Source: Propionibacteriaceae bacterium
GTDB taxonomy: Bacteria > Actinomycetota > Actinomycetes > Propionibacteriales > Propionibacteriaceae
Length of the DNA stretch: 7,270 nt
Direction of reading: 5' to 3'
Assembly: GCA_003153855.1 (NCBI GenBank)
Contig: PMBM01000181.1
Location: 1 to 7,270, forward strand
A model generated the notes under the pieces. The model had not been told where the DNA came from and made no database searches. It was given only the letters and a program-made list of their open reading frames with translations. The translations under genes were made by a program, and so were the position numbers. Of this stretch, positions 1 to 5,678 are shown in pieces. The stretch's first letter is position 1. Every line of letters begins with the position of its first letter.

Positions 1-171
1 CGGGCCGTGACCTGCGCATCCCGACCTTCTCGGGCATATCGAGAACACAGACCGGCTCGCATGCCCGAGAAGTTCGTGGTCGTGGCTATGGCGGGGTCGC
101 CGGTCAGGGCAGATGCCTGATATCTCCGTACATCGCAGCCGTGAACCCGTACGTGTCAGAGCAGGGAGGCC
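1..171. other. Non-coding left edge, no convincing gene
   Basis: No open frame here looks like a real gene. The only ATG frame of note (61-120) has 20 codons including the stop, no ribosome binding site and no recognisable protein. The stretch is mainly of interest for the long inverted repeat at 23-75. The minus-strand ligase gene ends at 172, so this is its downstream flank. Confidence 0.6.
23..75. repeat. Inverted repeat / possible terminator hairpin
   Basis: CTTCTCGGGCAT (26-37) is the exact reverse complement of ATGCCCGAGAAG (61-72). The match extends after one mismatch, so 14 of 15 positions pair between 23-37 and 61-75. Within the 23-base loop, CGAG (40-43) can pair with CTCG (56-59). 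It could end transcription from either side: the ligase, whose stop is about 100 bases away, or a gene beyond the left edge. There is no run of T on either side, so a classic intrinsic terminator is not shown. Confidence 0.55.
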
Positions 172-1314
172 CTAGCCGGTGACCAGCACCTGGCCGAGGT
201 CGTACGCGTTCGCGCGGTCGATCTGGTCGATGCGGCAGGAGTGGGGCTCGCGGTCGGGGCGCCACCGGACGAGCGAGACAGCATGGCGGAAGCGGTGCCC
301 TTCGAGCTGGTCGAAGGCGACCTCGACGACGAGGTCGGGGCGTAGCGGGACGAACGAGCTGTCCTTGCCGGCTGCCGAGAACCGCGACGGCGCGCCACCC
401 ATCCTCACCAGCCCTCCGGCCTCGTCGTGCGTCGTCAACGGCTCCAGCTCGGCGACGAGAGCGCGACGCATCGTGTCCGGCAGGCTGACGATCCCACCGA
501 CAGGGATCAGCGCCAGACCCTCTCCTGCGTCAGGGTCGAGGCCGGGCCAGCCCTCCGGCGCTCCACCGGACTCGCTCCTGCCCCAAGACGGCATCTCCCC
601 GTACACAGCCAGCAGGAGCGACCCCACGCCCTCACCTGACTTGTGGACCCGATAGCCGTACACGACCACGTCCGCCGTGCGGTGGTGCTTGATCTTGAGC
701 ATCGCGCGCTTGCCCGGCTGGTACGCGGCGCCGAGCGGCTTGGCGACCACCCCGTCCAGGCCCGCGCCCTCGAAGGTCTCGAACCACTCCCGCGCCTCGG
801 CAACGTCGGTGGTGATGCGCGTGAGATGTACGGGATCGCCGGTCGCCAGGTGGGCCAGCTCCTTCTCCAGTCTCGCCCGCCGCTCGCGGAACGGCTGACC
901 CATGAGCGACTGGCCATCGAGCGCCAGCAGGTCGAACGCGACGATCTCCGCCGGCGTCTCAACGGCCAGCCTCTTGATCCGCGACTCCGCCGGGTGGATC
1001 CGCTGAGCGAGGGCCTCCCAGTCGAGGCGCTGGGCACCACGGTCGCCGGCGCGCACGACGAGTTCCACGTCGACGACGATCCGCTCGGGGAGGAGCTTGC
1101 GTACGGCCTCGACGACCTCCGGGAAGTAGCGCGTCAGCGGCTTCTCGCCGCGGCTGCCCAGCTCCACCTCGTCGCCGTCACGCGCCACGATGCAGCGGAA
1201 CCCGTCCCACTTCGGCTCGTACGCATAGGGGCCGCCCTTCCCGTCCGGGTCCGGCACGTCCGCCACGGCCTTCGCGAGCATCGGCGACACAGGCCATTCG
1301 ATTCCCAGCTCCAT
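172..1314 (-). CDS. ligC: ATP-dependent DNA ligase, LigC-like
   Basis: A 380-residue protein that should seal nicked DNA through a lysine-AMP intermediate in the cytoplasm. The nucleotidyltransferase motifs are in order: motif I EPKWDGFR with nucleophile Lys35 (33-40), an SRG motif (54-56), motif III (82-84), FDLLAL (127-132), motif IV DGVVAK (187-192) and motif V LKIK (206-209). An OB-fold-like C-terminal part follows, ending around residue 370. The N-terminal WPVSPMLAK is the usual opening of LigC-type ligases and supports the start at 1314. No Shine-Dalgarno sequence precedes that ATG, so the mRNA may be leaderless. Motif III reads DVE where DGE is usual, and residues about 241-266 look like a Gly/Pro-rich insertion. 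LigC enzymes are linked to repair and end joining; no polymerase or Ku gene is visible here. The symbol is by family resemblance only. Confidence 0.93.
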   Translation of the reverse strand: MELGIEWPVSPMLAKAVADVPDPDGKGGPYAYEPKWDGFRCIVARDGDEVELGSRGEKPLTRYFPEVVEAVRKLLPERIVVDVELVVRAGDRGAQRLDWEALAQRIHPAESRIKRLAVETPAEIVAFDLLALDGQSLMGQPFRERRARLEKELAHLATGDPVHLTRITTDVAEAREWFETFEGAGLDGVVAKPLGAAYQPGKRAMLKIKHHRTADVVVYGYRVHKSGEGVGSLLLAVYGEMPSWGRSESGGAPEGWPGLDPDAGEGLALIPVGGIVSLPDTMRRALVAELEPLTTHDEAGGLVRMGGAPSRFSAAGKDSSFVPLRPDLVVEVAFDQLEGHRFRHAVSLVRWRPDREPHSCRIDQIDRANAYDLGQVLVTG

Positions 1315-1399
1315 GCCGCACAGTCAACCAGCGTCGTGCGACACGGACCAGGGCTCGTACGGCCCGGTCCGGCTCCCACGTACATGCCAGGATTCAGGC
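1315..1399. promoter_or_regulatory. Divergent promoter region, ligase / antiporter
   Basis: These 85 bases separate two divergently starting genes, so both promoters, or their ends, must lie here or inside the genes. A weak AGGA (1389-1392) lies 7 bases before the antiporter ATG. No clear -35/-10 pair was recognised on either strand. Confidence 0.5.
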
Positions 1400-2485
1400 A
1401 TGAGTGAGACGACGTCGCCGCGGCTGTACGCGAAGATGTTCACCCGGTCGGACCTCGTGGTGATCGGCTTGAGCGTGGCGTTGGCCGCGGCGGCCGGCAT
1501 CACGCACGCCGTCCCGGCCGGGCCCGTCGTGCCGTTCGTCGCGTCGGCGGGGGCCGTCGCCCTGCTCGCGTCGCTCGTCGGTCGCTCGGTCGAGCAGATG
1601 GGCGACCGGTTCGGCCCCGGAGCGACGGGCGCCCTGCAGTCGGCGCTCGGCAACCTGCCGGAGCTGTTCATCGCGCTCTTCGCGTTGAAGGCCGGTCTGG
1701 TCACCGTCGTACAGTCCGCGCTCATCGGCTCGATCCTCGGCAACCTGCTCCTGGTCCTGGGGCTGGCGTTCATCGTCGGAGGCGTCAAGCACGGCCCGCA
1801 GCACCTCGGCTCGAAGCGCGCCCGCGAGATCGCCGTGCTCATGGTGCTGTCGGTCGGCGCCATGGTCGTCCCCTCGCTCGCCGCCCACATCCACACCCCT
1901 GCGGAGAACCACGAGGGTGCCCTGTCGGTCTTCGTAGCGATCCTGCTGCTCGTGCTGTACGCGGTGACGCTGCCGGGCATGCTCCGGCGTGGACCGGCGG
2001 ACACCGGAGAGTCTGAGGCGGCTCGCTGGCCTCTCTGGCTGGCGGTCGCCCTTCTCGCGACCGCGTCGGTTGCCGCAGCGTTCGTCTCGGACTGGTTCGT
2101 CGCCGCGCTGCAGCCCGCCATGAGCACCCTGCACATCTCGGAGGCCTTCGCGGGGCTGGTCGTCGTGGCGATCGCCGGCAACGCCGTCGAGAACTTCGTC
2201 GGCGTCCAGCTGGCCGCTCAGAACAGGAGCGAGTACGCCTTCTCCGTGATCATCCAGTCGCCCCTGCAGATCGCTCTCGTGCTCGCGCCGTTGCTCGTGA
2301 TCCTGTCGCAGGTCTTCGGCTTCGCGACGCTCACCCTGGTGTTCCCGCCGATGCTCATCGCGGCCGTGGCGATCGCCGTACTCATGGCGGTGTTCATCAC
2401 GTTCGACGGCGAGTCGACGTGGGCAGAGGGCGCGTCGATGGTGGTCCTGTACGGGGTCATCGCTGCGGCGTTCTGGTGGGGCTGA
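1400..2485 (+). CDS. Ca2+/H+ antiporter, CaCA (CAX) family
   Basis: A 361-residue multi-pass inner-membrane protein, expected to export Ca2+ (or a similar cation) in exchange for protons. The two inverted alpha repeats that define the family are visible: alpha-1 with GNLPEL (84-89, Glu88) followed by GSILGNLLLVLG (110-121), and alpha-2 with GNAVEN (260-265, Glu264) followed by QSPLQIAL (286-293). The two acidic residues are where the cation is bound in this family. About ten or eleven hydrophobic segments are spread over the protein, with a hydrophilic His/Glu-containing stretch at 162-173 and a polar loop at 196-208 between the halves. The ATG at 1400 was preferred over an in-frame ATG at 1313 because that one overlaps the ligase start and gives a non-membrane, non-conserved leader. 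Alpha-1 reads GNLPE where many CAX proteins have GNATE. Cation specificity cannot be read from sequence. Confidence 0.92.
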   Translation: MSETTSPRLYAKMFTRSDLVVIGLSVALAAAAGITHAVPAGPVVPFVASAGAVALLASLVGRSVEQMGDRFGPGATGALQSALGNLPELFIALFALKAGLVTVVQSALIGSILGNLLLVLGLAFIVGGVKHGPQHLGSKRAREIAVLMVLSVGAMVVPSLAAHIHTPAENHEGALSVFVAILLLVLYAVTLPGMLRRGPADTGESEAARWPLWLAVALLATASVAAAFVSDWFVAALQPAMSTLHISEAFAGLVVVAIAGNAVENFVGVQLAAQNRSEYAFSVIIQSPLQIALVLAPLLVILSQVFGFATLTLVFPPMLIAAVAIAVLMAVFITFDGESTWAEGASMVVLYGVIAAAFWWG

Positions 2486-2709
2486 CCGGTCGTCCGAAGG
2501 ACATCGCGGACCACGGATCTGGCCGCATCTCTCGGGCGAGGCTGAGCCCGGGTCTCTGAAGGCCGACGGGAACGTCCGGGAGGGCGGTCCGGGAACGACA
2601 CAAGGATCGCATCAAGATGGGGCGTTCCTCCTGGCCGGTCCCCATCTTTGTGGAGAGACTTGACCGGCGGCCGGGCGGACGCAGGGTCACTGACGGAGGG
2701 GCGAACCGA
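2486..2709. other. Intergenic gap after antiporter
   Basis: There is no gene of its own here. An in-frame upstream ATG at 2617 would lengthen the next protein by 31 residues, but it lies inside a hairpin arm and lacks a ribosome binding site. The gap holds the hairpin at 2614-2648 and a short direct repeat CGGGAACG at 2567-2574 and 2590-2597. The promoter of the following gene is probably in the second half, but no clear boxes were found. Confidence 0.5.
2614..2648 (+). terminator. Possible terminator hairpin
   Basis: AAGATGGGG (2614-2622) pairs perfectly with CCCCATCTT (2640-2648) across a 17-base loop, and the second arm runs into a short T-rich end (TTTG). It is 128 bases past the antiporter stop and 61 bases before the next gene. 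A terminator for the antiporter transcript is the best guess. The T tract is short and the loop large, so termination strength is doubtful. Confidence 0.4.
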
Positions 2710-3117
2710 ATGAAGCAGATCAACGATGCTCTCGAGACGGCCGGGGGGAAGATCACGAGTGTCGTCGGCACGATGTGGTGCGCGATCGCGTTCGCAGCCA
2801 TCGCGTTGGTGTCGCTTCCCGGTGCGCTGGCCACGGGGAACCTCGTGACGATCGTGTCCTGGATCGCGCAGACGTTCCTGCAGCTGGTCCTGTTGAGCGT
2901 GATCATGGTCGGCCAGGACCTGTCGTCCCGCAAGACCGCGCAGCTCATCATCGAGACCCACGAGGCGACGCAGGCCGAGTTCAAGCTCGCCCAGCTCGAC
3001 CGCCGGCGCAACGCCGAGGAGCTCGCTGACCTCAAGAAGATCGCCACGGCCCTGCACGTGGAACTGAAGCGCGTCCCGAAGGAGGCCCCCGTCGGGGGCG
3101 AGCCCAGCGCTACGTGA
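2710..3117 (+). CDS. Small two-helix membrane protein, family uncertain
   Basis: A 135-residue protein with two predicted membrane helices (about 22-40 and 45-67) and a long charged C-terminal helix (about 70-120, rich in Glu, Lys, Arg and Gln) that may form a coiled coil on one side of the membrane. The order of elements, including the VGQDLSSRKT stretch after the second helix, recalls small DUF1003-type and low-affinity iron-permease-like proteins of actinobacteria. This is a resemblance only and no function is claimed. The ATG at 2710 was chosen because GGAGGG (2695-2700) sits 9 bases before it; the upstream ATG at 2617 lies in a hairpin. It is convergent with the next gene and the stops overlap by 8 bases. 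It is apparently transcribed alone. Confidence 0.8.
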   Translation: MKQINDALETAGGKITSVVGTMWCAIAFAAIALVSLPGALATGNLVTIVSWIAQTFLQLVLLSVIMVGQDLSSRKTAQLIIETHEATQAEFKLAQLDRRRNAEELADLKKIATALHVELKRVPKEAPVGGEPSAT

Positions 3118-3712
3118 CGGTGACGAAGCAGATCAACCGGTTGCGGGTCTCGTCGACCTTGGCCGCATCGGACTCCGCGGGGCACTGGCTCGCGGCTGAC
3201 GTGTCCGTCCTGACCGAGATCACCTTCAGCATGCCCGCCACGCACGCCCCCTTGGCGTCGCCGTCCCCGTTCTGGGTGACCTTCAGACAGTCCCCGACCG
3301 CGACGTTGTAGAACAGGCAGAGCTTCGTACGGTCCCGGTTGTTTCCGGTGTAGCTCACCTCGTACGCGTCGCACGTCACGGTCGTGCCCGAGGCCGTCAC
3401 CATGTACAGGGCCGACTGGTCGTCGCAGGAGAGACGCGTGGCGGTGGCCGCACTCTCCGACCCTGTGATGCTCACGCAGTCGCCGACCTTCGCGGCGGTG
3501 GGGTCGGACTTCTGGAAGAACACGAGGTACGCGATCACGCCCACGACGATCACGACCACGACAGCCGCCAGTCGCACGAGCAGCCGTCGCGGCGACTTCG
3601 CCACGGCGGGTGCGGCTGGAGGAGCGCTCGGGGTCGGCGGTTCGGACGAGCTCGCCGGGATCGGCTCGTCGCCAGGATCGGTGGGCGTCGACGGCCCGTT
3701 CGGCTCGGTCAT
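3110..3712 (-). CDS. LppU/SCO3897-like anchored Cys-rich protein
   Basis: A 200-residue protein of unknown function. Residues 1-40 are a Pro/Ser/Thr/Ala-rich cytoplasmic tail, 41-47 a basic stop (KSPRRLLVR), about 48-66 one Val/Ile-rich membrane helix, and the rest an outer domain. That domain has eight cysteines (79, 96, 114, 132, 142, 157, 177, 195), enough for four disulfides, and two VGDC motifs (76-79 and 139-142), suggesting an internal duplication. This pattern fits actinobacterial LppU/SCO3897 family proteins, though here the anchor is an uncleaved helix with no lipobox. The ATG at 3712 is supported by a GGGAGGGAG ribosome binding site just upstream. A longer frame starting at 3838 is rejected because it runs into the 96-base hairpin. 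The 3' end overlaps the convergent gene. Confidence 0.85.
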   Translation of the reverse strand: MTEPNGPSTPTDPGDEPIPASSSEPPTPSAPPAAPAVAKSPRRLLVRLAAVVVVIVVGVIAYLVFFQKSDPTAAKVGDCVSITGSESAATATRLSCDDQSALYMVTASGTTVTCDAYEVSYTGNNRDRTKLCLFYNVAVGDCLKVTQNGDGDAKGACVAGMLKVISVRTDTSAASQCPAESDAAKVDETRNRLICFVTVT

Positions 3713-3958
3713 GCGCTCCCTCCCGGCGAATCGTGGACCTGCTGGAAACGACGGTAACCCAACTCGGCGCTCGTCACCGCGCCCCGCGCCCACCCTCGCG
3801 AGGCTCATGGCCACGTTGCCGGTTTCCCAAGGGGTCATAGCAAACCTGCACCTCCCACACCGAATTGGGTGTGGGAGGTGCAGGTTTGGCTACATCCCTT
3901 GGGAAACCGGCAGTCGGACTCGGGCAGGATCCCCGGCAGTGCGGCGTCCGGTCGGTGC
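3713..3958. other. Intergenic gap holding the large hairpin
   Basis: These 246 bases lie between the LppU-like gene and the symporter stop, both on the minus strand. About 104 bases between hairpin and LppU-like ATG should carry that gene's promoter; no confident -35/-10 pair was seen. The octamer CCGGCAGT occurs at 3907-3914 and again at 3933-3940, 26 bases apart. No coding region is supported. Confidence 0.6.
3817..3912. repeat. 96-base near-perfect inverted repeat
   Basis: Two 45-base arms, 3817-3861 and 3868-3912, flank the 6-base loop GAATTG (3862-3867). The inner block (3841-3861 with 3868-3888) pairs at all 21 positions. The outer block (3817-3833 with 3896-3912) pairs at all 17. Between them, 3836-3840 and 3889-3893 face each other with five mismatches, in the same register. 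It begins 46 bases past the symporter stop, where a terminator would be, but no T run follows on either strand. Alternatives are an extragenic palindromic repeat, a non-autonomous mobile element or a structured RNA. The symmetry is certain; the role is not. Confidence 0.9.
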
Positions 3959-5485
3959 TCAGTCAGCGATGGCGGCAGCCTCGCTCTTGCGGGCCTCGTT
4001 CTCGTTGCGGATCTCGGCGAAGATCTTGTCGGTCAGCGGGTACTTCCAGAAGATGACCATCGCGGTGATCGCGCAGATCGCCGGCAGGAGTCCGATCGTG
4101 AACCGGATGGCCCAGATCGCGGAGTCCGGCTGGACCGGGTTCGGGTTGGTCGAGGTGGCGGAGAGGTAGCCGCCGAACGCGAGCATCCATGCACCGAGGG
4201 CGCCGCCGATGGACTGGGTGACCTTGCGGGTGAAGGAGAAGATCGCGTACGTCGCACCCTCGGACCGCTTGCCGGACTTCCACTCGCCGTACTCGACGGT
4301 GTCGGCCTCGAGGCCGAACATCACGGTGTTGATGAGCGAGGCACCGATGCCCTTGACGGCCAGGAAGATCAGCGCGAGAGCCAGGCCGCCGACCGGGGTG
4401 AAGAACAGCGAGACGCCGCCCACGACCGTGAACATGCCGCACCACTGGAAGACGGTCTTCTTGCCGAGCTTCCTGATGATGGCGGGGATGAGCGGCGTGA
4501 TCAGGAGCGCGATCCCGGAGTTCATGAGCGTCATGGTCGCGGTCTGGGAGATGTCGCCCATCACGTACTTGGCGTAGTAGGCCGTCGCACCGCTCACCGC
4601 GAACAGGCCGATGAGGTAGAAGAAGCTGGCGGAGCAGAGGAACGCGAGCGGCTTGTTGTGCTTCAGCGTGTCGATCGTCTCGCGGATGCTCACCTTGGGG
4701 GTGGCCCGGACAACGGTCTCGCGGCAGAACCAGAACGTGAGGAAGAAGGCGACGGAGCCGATGAGGACGAACAGGAGGGTCGTCGTCGTGAACACGCTCT
4801 GGACGTTCTGGCGGTAGGCGAGCGCTGCGGCGTCGTAGGCGGCCTTGGCGGTGGCGTCCGCATTCGCGGCGAGCTTCGGCGCGCTCTTCTGCAGGGCGGA
4901 GATCTTCGGTGCGACCAGGTAGGTGAGGCCGACGCCGCCGATGGCTGCACCGAAGGCGCGGGCGGCAACGAGCTTGGCGCGCTCAGAGACAGACTGCGAC
5001 ATCGCCGAGGCAAGGGAGCCGTACGGGATGTTGATGAGCGAGTAGCACAGGCCGAGCACCGCGTAGGCGAGGTACATGTACAGGACGCGGCCCTGGGCCG
5101 AGAGGCTCACGTCGAAGATCCCGAGCCACTTCACGCCCGGCGTCGGCACGTTGAAGTTGAGGACGCTGAGGAACAGGACCGGTACAGCGAACCACAGGAT
5201 GAAGGGGCGGAACTTGCCGAAGCGCGTCATCGTGCGGTCGACCAAACGGCCGGCGAAGAGGTCGGTGAACGCGTCCCAGAGCCGTACGACGAGGAACATC
5301 GTGCCGACCGCGGCTGCGGTGACGCCGGCGACGTCTGTGAGGTAGTAGAGGAGGAACGACGTCCCCATGGAGAACGCGAGGTTGTTCGCGAAGTCACCCA
5401 GGCCGTAGCCGAGCACTGCCCGCGCGGGCTGCTTCGCCAGCGACCCCAGGTCACTGCTTGAGGGAGTTGCGACGGTCGTGGACAT
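3959..5485 (-). CDS. GPH-family sugar:cation symporter (MFS)
   Basis: A 508-residue membrane protein expected to import a sugar, glycoside or uronide together with H+ or Na+. Family signs: GYGLGDFANN in the first helix (27-36), YYLTDVAGV (47-55), RLWDAFTD (68-75) with Asp71 and Asp75 matching the cation-site pair of MelB-type carriers, DRT (83-85), GKFRPF (90-95), and ADTVEYGEWKSGKRSEG (394-410), a hallmark of the group. About twelve hydrophobic segments are present, and the C-terminus is a charged tail. The start at 5485 has a good GAAGGA site 6 bases upstream and matches the usual N-terminus. The protein is longer than many relatives because of an Ala-rich stretch (about 196-225). It is divergent from the LacI gene and probably controlled by it through the palindrome at 5564-5575. 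Substrate unknown. Confidence 0.93.
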   Translation of the reverse strand: MSTTVATPSSSDLGSLAKQPARAVLGYGLGDFANNLAFSMGTSFLLYYLTDVAGVTAAAVGTMFLVVRLWDAFTDLFAGRLVDRTMTRFGKFRPFILWFAVPVLFLSVLNFNVPTPGVKWLGIFDVSLSAQGRVLYMYLAYAVLGLCYSLINIPYGSLASAMSQSVSERAKLVAARAFGAAIGGVGLTYLVAPKISALQKSAPKLAANADATAKAAYDAAALAYRQNVQSVFTTTTLLFVLIGSVAFFLTFWFCRETVVRATPKVSIRETIDTLKHNKPLAFLCSASFFYLIGLFAVSGATAYYAKYVMGDISQTATMTLMNSGIALLITPLIPAIIRKLGKKTVFQWCGMFTVVGGVSLFFTPVGGLALALIFLAVKGIGASLINTVMFGLEADTVEYGEWKSGKRSEGATYAIFSFTRKVTQSIGGALGAWMLAFGGYLSATSTNPNPVQPDSAIWAIRFTIGLLPAICAITAMVIFWKYPLTDKIFAEIRNENEARKSEAAAIAD

Positions 5486-5504
5486 TTCGATCCTTCGAGT
5501 CTGT

Positions 5505-5520
5505 ACGGCATCGGTGCCGT
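5505..5520 (-). repeat. Short hairpin in symporter leader
   Basis: ACGGCA (5505-5510) pairs with TGCCGT (5515-5520) across the loop TCGG. It lies 19 bases before the symporter ATG and just upstream of its ribosome binding site. It might affect translation or be a minor operator; nothing shows which. Confidence 0.45.
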
Positions 5521-5547
5521 TGCCAGGAACGTAGGCCCTGTTGCCAG
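5519..5547 (-). repeat. Two CTGGCAAC repeats, 21 bases apart
   Basis: GTTGCCAG on the plus strand occurs at 5519-5526 and 5540-5547, reading CTGGCAAC in the symporter's direction. The 21-base spacing is two turns of DNA. Each contains GCAAC, the half-site of the palindrome at 5564-5575. The same octamer occurs twice before the HAD gene. These are probably auxiliary operator half-sites. Confidence 0.5.
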
Positions 5548-5563
5548 CCAGATGGAAACTCTT

Positions 5564-5575
5564 GCAACGCGTTGC
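5564..5575. promoter_or_regulatory. Probable LacI-family operator GCAACGCGTTGC
   Basis: This is a perfect 12-base palindrome with a central CG, the typical form of LacI/GalR-family operators (compare PurR sites, GCAAACGTTTGC). It lies between the symporter and the regulator genes and overlaps the proposed -35 of the regulator. Autoregulation and control of the symporter are inferred. Confidence 0.75.
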
Positions 5576-5600
5576 CGTTTTCCAGTTCCGGATGTGCAAT
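5572..5600 (+). promoter_or_regulatory. Possible promoter of the LacI-family gene
   Basis: TTGCCG (5572-5577) and TGCAAT (5595-5600) are 17 bases apart, matching 4 of 6 consensus positions each. The -35 overlaps the palindromic operator, which would allow repression by blocking polymerase. The match is modest and chance is possible. Confidence 0.35.
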
Positions 5601-5666
5601 GGTGGTGACGCATCCGCGGGGGCAGATGTGGTGACACAGCGGTTCGCCGCGATGCCGCAGGACGAG

Positions 5667-5672
5667 AAGGAG
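5667..5672 (+). promoter_or_regulatory. Ribosome binding site deciding the GTG start of LacI gene
   Basis: AAGGAG lies 6 bases before the GTG at 5679. The alternative ATG at 5652 and the first ATG at 5541 have no such site, and the one at 5541 would sit upstream of the operator. This fixes the short N-terminus typical of LacI proteins. Confidence 0.7.
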
Positions 5673-5678
5673 AACGAC

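Larger units (their letters stand above)
5486..5678. promoter_or_regulatory. Divergent control region, symporter / LacI regulator
   Basis: These 193 bases lie between two divergent genes and hold the perfect palindrome at 5564-5575, two GTTGCCAG repeats, a hairpin in the symporter leader (5505-5520) and a plausible promoter for the regulator (5572-5600). Divergent placement of a LacI-type gene and a transporter with shared operators is a common arrangement for sugar control. Confidence 0.75.

Noticed and set aside
61..120. Short open frame starting at the ATG at 61
   Set aside because: It has 20 codons including the stop and no ribosome binding site, and its start is part of a hairpin arm; nothing supports translation.
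643..1407. Plus-strand 254-codon open frame opposite the ligase
   Set aside because: The opposite strand encodes all ligase motifs. This frame has low-complexity Arg/Leu/Asp composition typical of an antisense shadow in GC-rich DNA.
1324..2181. Minus-strand 285-codon open frame opposite the antiporter
   Set aside because: The opposite strand carries both alpha repeats of a CaCA antiporter. This frame is Ser/Thr/Arg-rich with no recognisable domain.
3713..3838. Upstream extension of the LppU-like protein to an ATG at 3838
   Set aside because: The extension begins inside the hairpin's mismatched block and has no ribosome binding site, whereas the ATG at 3712 has a strong one and gives a normal N-terminus.
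3817..3912. Terminal inverted repeats of an insertion sequence or a CRISPR repeat
   Set aside because: Only 6 bases lie between the arms, there is no transposase, no obvious target duplication flanks them, and the unit is not tandemly repeated with spacers.
3869..5461. Plus-strand 530-codon open frame opposite the symporter
   Set aside because: It is rich in Arg, Asp, Glu and Gly without hydrophobic cores or motifs, starts in the large hairpin loop region, and is the antisense shadow of a gene with clear family motifs.
5541..5678. Longer LacI protein starting at 5541 or 5652
   Set aside because: The first ATG lies upstream of the palindromic operator, neither has a ribosome binding site, and the added residues have no counterpart in LacI proteins.
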